From the NCBI GenBank assembly GCA_938008415.1, contig CALLKI010000069.1, forward strand, positions 1 through 57,279: a stretch of DNA of 57,279 bases. Direction: 5' to 3'. Position numbers and translations under genes: made by a program. The first letter of the stretch is position 1. Each line of letters starts with the position of its first letter. Below, one piece after another: positions 26,335 through 34,529 of the stretch. The notes beneath the pieces were generated by a model that was not told the origin of the DNA, made no database searches, and worked only from the letters and a program-made list of their open reading frames with translations. This DNA comes from an uncultured Luteimonas sp. (GTDB lineage: Bacteria > Pseudomonadota > Gammaproteobacteria > Xanthomonadales > Xanthomonadaceae).

Positions 26335-27387
26335 CTAGCCATGCCTTCCTGATGTACTGCTCCGGTGCCGCGAGCCGCCACTTCCCCTGCCCGGCTTCGG
26401 CCTGGTCGAATCGCGCACCACCAGCCGCGACGGGAACAGCGACCCGGACGCGCCCTGCCCTTGCCGGTCCTCGTCCAGCAGCCGGCGGATCGCCTGCGCG
26501 CCGAGCTCCGCGATCTCGACGCGCATGGTGGTGAGCCCGGGGTGCACGTAGCGTGCAAGCGGGATGTCATCGAAGCCCGCCAGCGCCACCTGCTCCGGCA
26601 CCTGCACGCCCGCCTGGCTGAGCGCGAACATGCATCCCAGCGCCATCATGTCGTTGGCGGCGAACACCGCGTCCGGCAGTTCCCCGCCCGACAGCAGCGC
26701 CTGGCCCGCGGCATGGCCGGAGGCCTCGTCGAACGTGCCGGGCAGTTCCCAGGGCTGCGTGCCGGGCAGCAGCTCGTGCAGCGCGTCGCGGTAGCCGCGC
26801 AGGCGCTCGCCGGCATCGTGGTTGTCCTCGGGACCGCGGATGAACGCGATGCGCCGGCACCCGTTCTCGACCAGATGGCGCGTCATCGCAAACGCGCCGC
26901 CATGGTTGTCCACGCACAGCGCCGGGCGCCCGTTGCCCGGCAGCCGCGTGTTCATCAGCACCACGGGCATCGAGGGCGAGAGGTTCTCGACCACGACGTC
27001 CTGGTTCGACACGAACGGGGACATCAGCAGCAGCCCGTCCACGCGGCCATGCATGGTGCGCAATGCCGCGCCCTGCTCTTCCGGCTTGCCATGGTAGCTG
27101 GACACCAGCAGGTGCAGGCCGCGTTCGCGCGCCACCTGGTCGATGCCGCGCATCAGTTCCGAAAAGAACTCGCCGTAAAGGTCGGGAAGGATGACGCCGA
27201 TGGTGTTGGTGCGGCGGCTGCTGAGGCTGCGCGCGGCATGGTGCGGGCTGTAGTTGAGGCGGTTGGCCACGCTGAGCACGCGGCGGCGCACCTCCTCGGC
27301 CACGTTCTGGTGGCCGTTGAGCGCGCGTGACACGGTGGCCACCGAGACGTTCGCCTCCCGCGCGACATCCTTGATGGTGACGCCCAT
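26335..27387 (-). CDS. LacI-family transcriptional regulator
   Basis: 350-aa regulator. The HTH VTIKDVAREANVSVATVSRA (3-22) with hinge helix HHAARSLSSRRT is followed by a periplasmic-binding-protein-like effector domain (TIGVILPDLYGEFFSELMRG; FVSNQDVVVENL; FAANDMMALGC; LAGFDDIPLARYVHPGLTT). The last 25 residues are a Ser/Arg/Gly tail of no clear role. Two operator-like sites lie 33-64 nt upstream of its ATG, indicating autoregulation; the same motif precedes bglX and ugpC. The effector is probably a sugar released by the local hydrolases. Repressor action is inferred from family behaviour and site position. Confidence 0.93.
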   Translation of the reverse strand: MGVTIKDVAREANVSVATVSRALNGHQNVAEEVRRRVLSVANRLNYSPHHAARSLSSRRTNTIGVILPDLYGEFFSELMRGIDQVARERGLHLLVSSYHGKPEEQGAALRTMHGRVDGLLLMSPFVSNQDVVVENLSPSMPVVLMNTRLPGNGRPALCVDNHGGAFAMTRHLVENGCRRIAFIRGPEDNHDAGERLRGYRDALHELLPGTQPWELPGTFDEASGHAAGQALLSGGELPDAVFAANDMMALGCMFALSQAGVQVPEQVALAGFDDIPLARYVHPGLTTMRVEIAELGAQAIRRLLDEDRQGQGASGSLFPSRLVVRDSTRPKPGRGSGGSRHRSSTSGRHG

Positions 27388-27419
27388 CCACTTCCCTCCC
27401 GGGTGACAGCCGGCCTGGC

Positions 27420-27433
27420 TGTAACCGTTTTCT
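27420..27433. promoter_or_regulatory. LacI-type operator A upstream of lacI
   Basis: TGTAACCGTTTTCT, 13 of 14 bases identical to site B. The site lies 33 nt before the lacI ATG, suited to autorepression. Confidence 0.65.
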
Positions 27434-27437
27434 CAAA

Positions 27438-27451
27438 TGTAACCGTTTTCA
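27438..27451. promoter_or_regulatory. LacI-type operator B upstream of lacI
   Basis: TGTAACCGTTTTCA; its complement TGAAAACGGTTACA is the usual way such xanthomonad-type motifs are written. Spacing to site A is 18 nt centre to centre, nearly two helical turns, allowing side-by-side binding. A weaker third match in the opposite orientation (TTCAAACGGTTAGG) lies at 27497-27510. Confidence 0.7.
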
Positions 27452-27578
27452 GATTCCAGGGCAAACCATCAAATGGCGGGCAGGAACCACTGAAAATTCA
27501 AACGGTTAGGCGTGATTCCCGGGGGCACGGCCATGTCGCGCTGCAGCAAGGACGCCTTCCTGCCGCGAAAGGACGGCG

Positions 27579-29849
27579 TCAACGCCGGACCTCGAAGCGC
27601 CCCTCCAGCGTCGCATCGGAACTGCCGCCCACGAACACGGTGAAGGTGCCCGGCTCGACCACGGGCCGCATCTCCAGGTCGTACATCGCCAGGTCGTCGA
27701 AACCGAGCTCGAAGGTGACGGTCTTCGACTCGCCCGGCGCCAGCGCGACGCGCTTGAAGCCGCGCAACTGCCGCACCGGGCGGGTGACGCTGGCGACGTC
27801 GTCGCGGACGTACAGCTGCACCACTTCCTCGCCCGGGCGCCTGCCGGTGTTGGTCACGCGCACGCTGACCCGCTGCGAGATGTCGCCGAGGTGCACGACG
27901 GGCGATGCGACCTCGAGCGAATCGTAGGCGAAGGTGGTGTAGCTCAGGCCGTGGCCGAACGGATAGAGCGGCGTCCACGGCACGTCGATGTACTTGCTGG
28001 TGTACTTCTCCTCCGCGCGCGGCGGACGGCCGGTGTTCTTCCTCGCGTGGTAGATCGGGATCTGGCCGACGTTGCGCGGGAAGGTCACCGGCAGCTTGCC
28101 GGAAGGATTGACGTCGCCGAACAACACGTCGGCGATCGCGTTGCCGCCCTCCACGCCCGGGAACCAGGCCTCCAGGATCGCGCCGACCCTGCCCTGCAGC
28201 GCGCCGATCGACAGCGGCCGGCCGTTGAACAGCACCACCACCACCGGCTTGCCGGTCGCCGCCACCGCGAGCGCTAGCTGTTCCTGCACGCCCGGAAGGT
28301 CGAGCGAGGTGCGGTTGTGTGCCTCGGCGCTCATGTCCGGGTGCTCTCCGAGGAACATCACCACCGCGTCGGCCTGGCTGGCCACGCGCACCGCCTCGTC
28401 GAAGCCCGAGGTGTCGCCGCCCTCGACGTCCGCGCCCTTCGCCACCAGCAGCCGGGTGCCGGGGCCGAGCGCGGCGCGCAGGCCCTCCAGCGGCGTGACC
28501 ACGTCTTCCTCGCGCCCGGCCACCGCCCAGTTGCCGAGCATGGTGCGCCGGTGGTCGGCCAGCGGCCCGATCACCGCCAGAGTGCGCAGCGTCTTGGGAA
28601 GCGGAAGCACGCCGTCGTTCTCCAGCAGCACGAACGACTTCTGCGCCATCCGGCGCGCGGCGGCGCGCTGCTCGGGGTTGAGCGTGAACCTCGCCTGGCG
28701 CTCCGGGTCCCGGCAGTAGCGGTACGGGTCCTGGAACAGGCCGGCGCGGAACTTGGCGTTGAGCACGCGCCGCACGGCGGCGTCGATCTGCTCCATCGTC
28801 ACCCGCCCGTCCTGCAGGGCCTTCGGCAGGTCCTCGTAGTAGATGCGGCTGACCATGTCCATGTCCACGCCGGCGTTGAGCGCCAGCGCACCCGCGGACG
28901 CGCGGTCGGCGGCCACGCCATGCGGCATCAGCTCCATGACCCCGGTGTAGTCGCTCACCAGCAGGCCGTCCCAGCCCCACCGCTCCCGCAGCAGCCCATT
29001 GATCAGCCCGCGGTGCGCGTGCATGGGCACGCCCGCGACCTCGTTGAACGAGGCCATGATCGACTGCACCCCGGCATCCACCGCCGCCTTGAACGGCGGC
29101 AGGTACACCTCGTGCAGGGTGCGCTCGGAAATGTCGGCGACATCGTAGTCGCGACCGCCCTGCGCCGCGCCGTAGGCGACGAAATGCTTGGCGGTGGCGA
29201 GCACGGTGTCGGGCGCGGCCAGGTCGTCGCCCTGGAAGCCTCGCACCCGCGCGGCGGCGAGCACGGCGCCAAGGTACGGGTCCTCGCCCGCGCCCTCGAC
29301 GATGCGCCCCCAGCGCGGGTCGCGCGCCACGTCCACCATCGGCGCGAACACCCAGTGGATGCCATGCGCGGACGCCTCGACCGCGGCATGCCGCGCCGCG
29401 GCCTGGACCTCGTCCGGGTCGAACGTCGCCGCCTCGGCGAGCGGGACCGGGAACACCGTGCGGTGGCCGTGGATCACGTCGTAGGCGAACAGGAGCGGGA
29501 TGCCCAGCCGGGTCTCCTCGACCGCGATGCGCTGGAGCCGGCAGGTCAGTTCGGCGCCGTCGGTACCGAAGAACGAGCCGATCCCGCCGCGGCGGATCTG
29601 TTCCTCGCTGCCGGCCATCGCCTCGGGGCCGGTATTGACGCCCACGCCCGGCGGCTGGTTGAGCTGGCCCAGCTTCTCCTCCAGCGTCATCTTCGCCAGC
29701 AGCGCATCGACGAACGCGCGCTCGGCCTCGCGGTCGCCGGCGGAGGAATAGGGAACGACGGGGCCTGCGGAAGCACCGGGCATCATCGCCATGGCCAGCA
29801 CCCCCACGCACGCAGCAACGGTGAGAACAATGTCCTTTCCACGGGTCAT
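27579..29849 (-). CDS. bglX: Periplasmic GH3 beta-glucosidase (BglX type)
   Basis: 756 aa with an N-terminal signal (hydrophobic 7-23, GASA near 28), hence periplasmic. GH3 N-domain with KMTLEEKLGQL, a DPRWGRIVEGAGEDPYL stretch (177-193), Lys221-His222 in ATAKHFVAYG, and nucleophile Asp300 in GLLVSDYTGVMEL; then the (alpha/beta)6 domain (FVLLENDGVLPLPK) with FLGEHPDMSAEAHNRTSLDL supplying the likely acid/base region, and a C-terminal fibronectin-III-like domain. It would release glucose from beta-linked oligosaccharides; GH3 partners of GH144 act on sophorose-type products. A LacI-type operator lies 30 nt upstream. It is separated from lacI by 191 nt on the same strand. Confidence 0.93.
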   Translation of the reverse strand: MTRGKDIVLTVAACVGVLAMAMMPGASAGPVVPYSSAGDREAERAFVDALLAKMTLEEKLGQLNQPPGVGVNTGPEAMAGSEEQIRRGGIGSFFGTDGAELTCRLQRIAVEETRLGIPLLFAYDVIHGHRTVFPVPLAEAATFDPDEVQAAARHAAVEASAHGIHWVFAPMVDVARDPRWGRIVEGAGEDPYLGAVLAAARVRGFQGDDLAAPDTVLATAKHFVAYGAAQGGRDYDVADISERTLHEVYLPPFKAAVDAGVQSIMASFNEVAGVPMHAHRGLINGLLRERWGWDGLLVSDYTGVMELMPHGVAADRASAGALALNAGVDMDMVSRIYYEDLPKALQDGRVTMEQIDAAVRRVLNAKFRAGLFQDPYRYCRDPERQARFTLNPEQRAAARRMAQKSFVLLENDGVLPLPKTLRTLAVIGPLADHRRTMLGNWAVAGREEDVVTPLEGLRAALGPGTRLLVAKGADVEGGDTSGFDEAVRVASQADAVVMFLGEHPDMSAEAHNRTSLDLPGVQEQLALAVAATGKPVVVVLFNGRPLSIGALQGRVGAILEAWFPGVEGGNAIADVLFGDVNPSGKLPVTFPRNVGQIPIYHARKNTGRPPRAEEKYTSKYIDVPWTPLYPFGHGLSYTTFAYDSLEVASPVVHLGDISQRVSVRVTNTGRRPGEEVVQLYVRDDVASVTRPVRQLRGFKRVALAPGESKTVTFELGFDDLAMYDLEMRPVVEPGTFTVFVGGSSDATLEGRFEVRR

Positions 29850-29878
29850 CGCCGATCCGGTCTCGGGAAAGCAGGGAA

Positions 29879-29892
29879 TGTAATCGTTTTCA
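29879..29892. promoter_or_regulatory. LacI-type operator upstream of bglX
   Basis: TGTAATCGTTTTCA, one base different from operator B of the lacI gene. It lies 30 nt before the bglX ATG, a position where a bound repressor would block transcription. Confidence 0.7.
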
Positions 29893-29927
29893 CCCGCGGA
29901 TGCACCAGCCCGATCCGACCGCGGGGC

Positions 29928-30227
29928 TCAGGGCAGGACGGGACGGAACGGGCGCACCTCGACCCGGACGTACACGCCTTCCTCGACGTAAGGGTCGGCC
30001 TGCGCCCAGGCGCGCGCCTCATCCAGCGACGGGAACTCGGCGATGACCACGCTGCCGCTGTAGCCGGCCGGCCCGGGATCCTCGGTGTCGATCCGCGGGC
30101 AGGGCCCGGCCAGCAGCAGGCGGCCCGCCTCGCGCAGTGCTTCGAGGCGAGCAAGGTGCCTGGGCCTCGCGCGCATGCGCGCCTCGAGCGCGTCCTCGCC
30201 GTCGAAACCTTCGATCACGTACCACAT
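29928..30227 (-). CDS. YciI family protein
   Basis: 99-aa single-domain protein of the YciI (ferredoxin-like, DGPF/YCII) superfamily: MWYVIEGFDGEDALEARMRA at the start, RPRHLARLEALREAGRLLLAGP (with the conserved His24), SGSVVIAEFPSLDEARAWA and DPYVEEGVYVRVEVRPF. The biochemical role of most YciI proteins is unknown. The ATG at 30227 has AGGGGAAG upstream and gives the usual family length; a longer frame to 30275 adds 16 unrelated residues. It is transcribed toward the bglX promoter, 78 nt away. Confidence 0.88.
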   Translation of the reverse strand: MWYVIEGFDGEDALEARMRARPRHLARLEALREAGRLLLAGPCPRIDTEDPGPAGYSGSVVIAEFPSLDEARAWAQADPYVEEGVYVRVEVRPFRPVLP

Positions 30228-30701
30228 GCGGTGCTTCCCCTCGTCCGTCGGAAGCCGATTGTAGGCGGCGTTCATGTCCCTGCTGGACAGGCGCCACGCC
30301 AGCGCTTACCCTTGGCTCAAGATTCCCGGGCCCGAGACAGCGTCTGCGACGACCCAGACGCCCTGCCTGCTGTCCAGACGCCCGGTTTCGACGTCCCTTC
30401 CGCGATCCCGGCCCGCCGCTGGCAGCGCAGCCGGCCATGCGCCGGGCACGCGGGGCAAGGGACGTCCGGATCGCCGACCCGGCAATCGCCTCGACAGGCA
30501 CAGGGGGACATGCGCCGTCGCGATTGTGGGAAGGCCGGTGATCCCGGAGCCACGGCCCGCCGGTTTACGATTGGGCGCGCCACTCCGGTCCCGCACTGCT
30601 GCCCAGGCCACCGACGCAAGTGAAGCGAACCATCCGGACCGTCCGCGGCGATGCGGCCGGCACATCGAACCAGGCACAGCCCGACGGCGCGTGACGACAG
30701 C
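30228..30701. other. 474-nt divergent intergenic region between yciI and scpA
   Basis: No coding or RNA gene is recognisable. Overlapping short frames on both strands give Arg/Pro/Cys/Ala-rich peptides without family features. A TTACGATTGG segment (TACGAT at 30566-30571) could be a -10 box for scpA, implying a leader of about 125 nt, and a TACCCT at 30307-30312 resembles the zwf -10. GC content falls only slightly here. Confidence 0.55.
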
Positions 30702-31616
30702 ATGACCGCAACCGGCCCCGAAACCGCCCAACCCGCCGCGCCGCAGGTGCCGCAGCAGCAGGAAATCCCGCTGGCGGTCGTGCATGGCCAGCCGGTGCTG
30801 CAGATCCCGCAGGACCTGTACATCCCGCCCGACGCGCTGGAAGTCATCCTCGAGGCGTTCGAGGGACCGCTGGACCTGCTGCTCTACCTGATCCGGCGCC
30901 AGAACCTGGACATCCTCGACATCCCGGTCGCGGAGATCACCCGCCAGTACATCGAGTACATCGAGGTGATGCGGGAGCTGCGCTTCGAGCTGGCCGCCGA
31001 GTACCTGGTGATGGCCGCCATCCTCGCCGAGATCAAGTCGCGGATGCTGCTGCCCCGCCCGGTCAACGAGAACGGCGAGGAGGAAGAGGACCCGCGTGCC
31101 GACCTGGTGCGCCGCCTGCAGGAATACGAGCGTTTCAAGCAGGCCGCGGAGGACCTGGACGCACTGCCCCGCATGGAGCGGGACACCTCCCCGGTCTCGG
31201 TGCACGTGCCCGACCGCTCGGTGATCCGGCTGCCGCCGCCGGTGGACCTGCGCGAGATGCTGCTGGCCCTGCGCGACGTGCTCAAGCGCGCCGAGCTGCT
31301 GTCCAGCCACGCCATCCGGCGCGACGCCCTGAGCGTGCGCCAGCGCATGGGCGAGGTGCTGACCCGGCTGCAGGACGGCGCCTTCCACCGCTTCGAGTCG
31401 CTGTTCGAACCCGGCGAAGGACGGCTCGGCGTGGTGGTCACGTTCCTGTCCATCCTGGAGCTGGCCAAGGAACACCTGATCGACGTGGTGCAGGAAGCCC
31501 CGCTCGCGCCGATCTACATCAAGTCCCTCGCCACCGCGCGGGGGGACGGGGACCTGCCCGAACTCTCCAGCGAGTTCGACGAGGCCGGCTCCGCCGCCGG
31601 CGGACAGGTGGCCTGA
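30702..31616 (+). CDS. scpA: Kleisin ScpA of the SMC complex
   Basis: 304-aa kleisin that bridges the SMC heads. Core signature FEGPLDLLLYLIRRQNLDIL (about 53-72) with DIPVAEITRQYIEYI and EYLVMAAILAEIKSRMLLP; an acidic EEEEDPRADL segment; and a C-terminal winged-helix (VVVTFLSILELAKE). It is longer than typical (about 250-280 aa) because of a 40-residue Gln/Pro/Ala N-terminal tail. ATG 30702 was chosen over an upstream alternative start at 30651 because the latter adds only Arg/His-rich sequence. It is followed by scpB after 54 nt. Confidence 0.93.
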   Translation: MTATGPETAQPAAPQVPQQQEIPLAVVHGQPVLQIPQDLYIPPDALEVILEAFEGPLDLLLYLIRRQNLDILDIPVAEITRQYIEYIEVMRELRFELAAEYLVMAAILAEIKSRMLLPRPVNENGEEEEDPRADLVRRLQEYERFKQAAEDLDALPRMERDTSPVSVHVPDRSVIRLPPPVDLREMLLALRDVLKRAELLSSHAIRRDALSVRQRMGEVLTRLQDGAFHRFESLFEPGEGRLGVVVTFLSILELAKEHLIDVVQEAPLAPIYIKSLATARGDGDLPELSSEFDEAGSAAGGQVA

Positions 31617-31670
31617 GCCCCGCCCGCCCGCGCACGCATCATCCGAAACCACACCTGACTGCTGCCTTCG

Positions 31671-32483
31671 ATGGACCAACAACTCGTCAGACGCATCGTC
31701 GAAGCCGCGCTGCTCGCGGCCAACCAGCCGTTGTCGCTGGTCCAGCTCAAAGGCCTGTTCCCGCTCGACGAGCCTGCCCCGGAAGGCTCCATCGAGCAGG
31801 CGCTGCTGGACCTGCAGGCCGATTGCGCGGACCGCGGCATCGAACTGGTCGAGGTCGCCTCCGGCTGGCGCTACCAGGTCAAGACCGACGTGCACCCGTG
31901 GGTGGCGCGGCTGTGGACGGAGCGCCAGACGAAGTATTCCCGCGCCACGCTGGAGACACTGGCGCTGATCGCCTACCGCCAGCCGATCACCCGCGGCGAG
32001 ATCGAGCAGATCCGCGGCGTGGCGGTCAACAGCAACATCATCAAGGCGCTGGAGGAGCGCGAGTGGATCCGCGTCGTCGGCCACCGTGACGTCCCCGGGC
32101 GCCCGGAACTGCTGGGCACCACCAAGGCCTTCCTCGACTACTTCGGGCTCAGGAGCCTGGACGAGCTGCCGCCGCTGTCCGAACTGAAGGATTTCGCCGA
32201 GCTCGACCCGCAGCTCGACCTCGAGGACGCGCCGCGCGCGGTCGGCAACGTCGCCATGTCCGGCCAGGACACGGAGGATGGCACGGAGGAACAGGCCGCC
32301 GCAGAGCCGGCCGCGGCCGGCGACGCCGTCGCGCAGCCGGCGGAGGAAGCCGTCGCCGGGGACGCCCCCGCCGGCGAAGAAGACACCGCCGTCGACGCCA
32401 CCGTCGCCGACGGCGACGTCCCCCACGACGAAGAACACAGCACCCTCGCCGGCGAAGGCGAAGGCACCCGGAGCAACGCATGA
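31671..32483 (+). CDS. scpB: SMC complex subunit ScpB
   Basis: 270-aa protein with the two winged-helix domains of ScpB in the first 185 residues (VRRIVEAALLAANQPLS; YSRATLETLALIAYRQPITR then GEIEQIRGVAVNSNIIKAL; GRPELLGTTKAFLDYFGL). A long Ala/Glu/Asp-rich acidic tail (about 190-265) follows, probably disordered. It partners ScpA and the SMC encoded at 1006-4509. The stop overlaps rluB by 4 nt (ATGA). Confidence 0.94.
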   Translation: MDQQLVRRIVEAALLAANQPLSLVQLKGLFPLDEPAPEGSIEQALLDLQADCADRGIELVEVASGWRYQVKTDVHPWVARLWTERQTKYSRATLETLALIAYRQPITRGEIEQIRGVAVNSNIIKALEEREWIRVVGHRDVPGRPELLGTTKAFLDYFGLRSLDELPPLSELKDFAELDPQLDLEDAPRAVGNVAMSGQDTEDGTEEQAAAEPAAAGDAVAQPAEEAVAGDAPAGEEDTAVDATVADGDVPHDEEHSTLAGEGEGTRSNA

Positions 32484-33862
32484 CCAACCCACGGACCGCT
32501 GCCGGCACCGGCAGCCGCAAACTCACGCTCAAGCGCGACACCGCCACGGCCACGGGCCCGCGCCTCGAGGAACGCCTGCACAAGGTGCTTGCCCAGGCCG
32601 GCCTCGGTTCGCGCCGTGCGCTGGAGCAGCGCATCGCCGAAGGCCACGTCAAGGTCAACGGCGAGGTCGCCCAGATCGGCATGTCGATCCGGAGCGGCGA
32701 CCGCGTCGAGATCGACGGCAGGACCTTCGTTGCCAGCGCGCTGGCCGAACCGGCCCGCGTCCTGCTCTACAACAAGCCCGAGGGCGAGGTGACCACGCGC
32801 GAGGATCCCGAGGGCCGGCCGACGGTCTTCGAGGCCCTGCCCGCGCTCAAGGGCGCGCGCTGGATCGCGATCGGCCGCCTGGACATCAACACCACAGGCC
32901 TGCTCCTGCTGACCACCGACGGCGAACTTGCCAACGCGATGATGCATCCCTCCAGCGGGATCGAGCGCGAGTACATCTGCCGGGTGCGCGCCCCGGAAGG
33001 CGAGGAAGGCGTGCCCGACAGCATCGTCGAGCGCCTGCGCCGCGGCATCGCGCTGGAGGACGGTCCGGCGAAGTTCGACCAGATCGAGCGCATCGGCGGC
33101 ACCGGCTCGCACGACTGGTTCCGCGTGGTGCTCGCCGAAGGCCGCAACCGCGAGGTCCGCCGGATGTGGGAATCGCAGGGCTGCCAGGTCTCGCGGCTCA
33201 AGCGCATCCGCTACGGCAGCATCACCCTGCCCCGCTCGCTGCTGCGCGGCCAGTCGCAGGAACTGCCGACGGCACACGTGGAGGCGTTGCGCAGGGAACT
33301 CGGCCTCGAGGAAGGCCCCCCGCCGGCACTGACGCTGCTGCCGGTCATCGGCCAGCGCAAGGCCGCGAAGGCAACCCTGCACCTCACCGGCGAGGCGCGC
33401 GGCAAGGCATATGTGAACGGCGTGAACACCGCCGACGAGGGCCGCGAGCTGCGCCGCTTCGACAACGTGCGCGAGGAGCGCGGCCGCGGTGGCCGCAAGG
33501 CGCAGGGCACGCTGACGGTCAGCGGCGAACAGGCGGCCAAGCAGATGCAGAAGCCGCTGAAGCAGCGCAAGCAGAAAGGCCCGCAGCCGCTGCCCGAGGG
33601 CAACCCCGCCGCGTTCCGGACCTGGTACGTGCCCGAAGGCGTGGACACCGGCCCGGCGGGCCACCGCAACGCCGACGGCCGCAACCCCAGCAAGCGCAAG
33701 CGCAAGAACAACAAGAAGCAGGCGCAGGCCAGGCCGCAAGGCACGTACCCGTACGGCCATCCCGGCAATACCCCGCTGTTCCCGTCCGACCACGCGCACG
33801 GCGGCTCCAGGGCCGATTCCACGCGCGGACCCCGCCGCGGACGCGGGCGCGGCAAGCGCTGA
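32480..33862 (+). CDS. rluB: 23S rRNA pseudouridine synthase RluB
   Basis: 460 aa. An S4 RNA-binding domain (about 29-88) and an RsuA/RluB-type catalytic domain are evident, with catalytic Asp135 in IGRLDINTTGLLLLTTDGEL and the GRNREVRRMW motif. By family it isomerises U2605 of 23S rRNA. E. coli RluB is 291 aa; the extra 170 residues form a strongly basic, low-complexity C-terminal tail (KRKRKNNKKQ, then RGPRRGRGRGKR) likely to contact rRNA. It follows scpB by overlap, a common gammaproteobacterial order. Confidence 0.93.
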   Translation: MTNPRTAAGTGSRKLTLKRDTATATGPRLEERLHKVLAQAGLGSRRALEQRIAEGHVKVNGEVAQIGMSIRSGDRVEIDGRTFVASALAEPARVLLYNKPEGEVTTREDPEGRPTVFEALPALKGARWIAIGRLDINTTGLLLLTTDGELANAMMHPSSGIEREYICRVRAPEGEEGVPDSIVERLRRGIALEDGPAKFDQIERIGGTGSHDWFRVVLAEGRNREVRRMWESQGCQVSRLKRIRYGSITLPRSLLRGQSQELPTAHVEALRRELGLEEGPPPALTLLPVIGQRKAAKATLHLTGEARGKAYVNGVNTADEGRELRRFDNVREERGRGGRKAQGTLTVSGEQAAKQMQKPLKQRKQKGPQPLPEGNPAAFRTWYVPEGVDTGPAGHRNADGRNPSKRKRKNNKKQAQARPQGTYPYGHPGNTPLFPSDHAHGGSRADSTRGPRRGRGRGKR

Positions 33863-33946
33863 CAGCCTCTGGCCGGCACGCGCCCGGCCGAAGGCAGGGC
33901 CCGCTGCGTTCCACAGGCACGCGTGCCGCGCGCATCGCACGGCACG

Positions 33947-33952
33947 TAAACT
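33947..33952 (+). promoter_or_regulatory. Candidate -10 element (TAAACT) upstream of the thioesterase gene
   Basis: TAAACT stands out in the GC-rich 122-nt gap after rluB, 34 nt before the chosen ATG. No convincing -35 is seen. A 6-bp hairpin at 33871-33889 just after rluB has no T-run. Confidence 0.3.
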
Positions 33953-33985
33953 CGGCCTTCCCCCCACCTGGTGGCCGATCCCGCC

Positions 33986-34450
33986 ATGCCCCTGAGCGGA
34001 CCTGAAATCGATGCACTGATCCGGGCCATGGCGCCCGAAGCGATGAAGGCGCTGATCCCGCCGCCCTGCCTGACCGACATGCAGGGCGAGTTCCTCGAGT
34101 ACGAGGAAGGCGTGCGCCTGAAGCTCCGGTTCCCGGTACTGCCCCGCTACCGCAACCCGATGGGGAACATGCAGGGCGGGTTCATCGTCGCCGCGCTGGA
34201 CAACACCCTCGGCCCGTTCTCCTACCTGGTCGCGCCACCCAGCGTCACCACCTCGCTCAACACCCAGTACCTGCGCCCGGTGACCGGGAACGACGCCTGG
34301 ATCGACTGCGAGGCACGGCTGGCCGGCCGCACCCGCAACGTCCTGCACCTGCACGCCGAGGCACGCAATCCCGAGGGCAAGCTGGTCGCGCTGTGCCAGT
34401 CGGTCAACCAGATCGTGCAGCCCGGTGGCCGGAACGGCGGCGCCGGCTGA
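33986..34450 (+). CDS. PaaI-family hotdog-fold thioesterase
   Basis: 154-aa single hotdog domain. The PaaI-type active-site helix is MGNMQGGFIVAALDNTLGPF, where the Asp of LDNT is the usual general base region and NMQGG replaces the more common HGG. The strand TTSLNTQYLRPVTGNDAWID then LHLHAEARNPEGKLVALCQS completes the fold. It would hydrolyse acyl- or aryl-CoA thioesters; substrate unknown. ATG 33986 is preferred to a GTG at 33971; neither has a strong ribosome site. It may be cotranscribed with the flavoprotein gene 79 nt downstream. Confidence 0.83.
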   Translation: MPLSGPEIDALIRAMAPEAMKALIPPPCLTDMQGEFLEYEEGVRLKLRFPVLPRYRNPMGNMQGGFIVAALDNTLGPFSYLVAPPSVTTSLNTQYLRPVTGNDAWIDCEARLAGRTRNVLHLHAEARNPEGKLVALCQSVNQIVQPGGRNGGAG

Positions 34451-34529
34451 AGCCCCGCCGTCCCCTCCCGCCCGCGCCCGCGTTACCCTCGCCACGAACC
34501 GGACGACCGGGAAACAGGCGGCACGGCCT

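Noticed and set aside
27551..27580. Hairpin GACGCC...GGCGTC after bglX as a terminator
   Set aside because: The stem is only 6 bp with an internal loop, it overlaps the bglX stop, and no T-run follows on the minus strand.
33871..33889. Hairpin after rluB as a terminator
   Set aside because: A 6-bp GC stem with a 7-nt loop and no T-run is expected by chance in this base composition.
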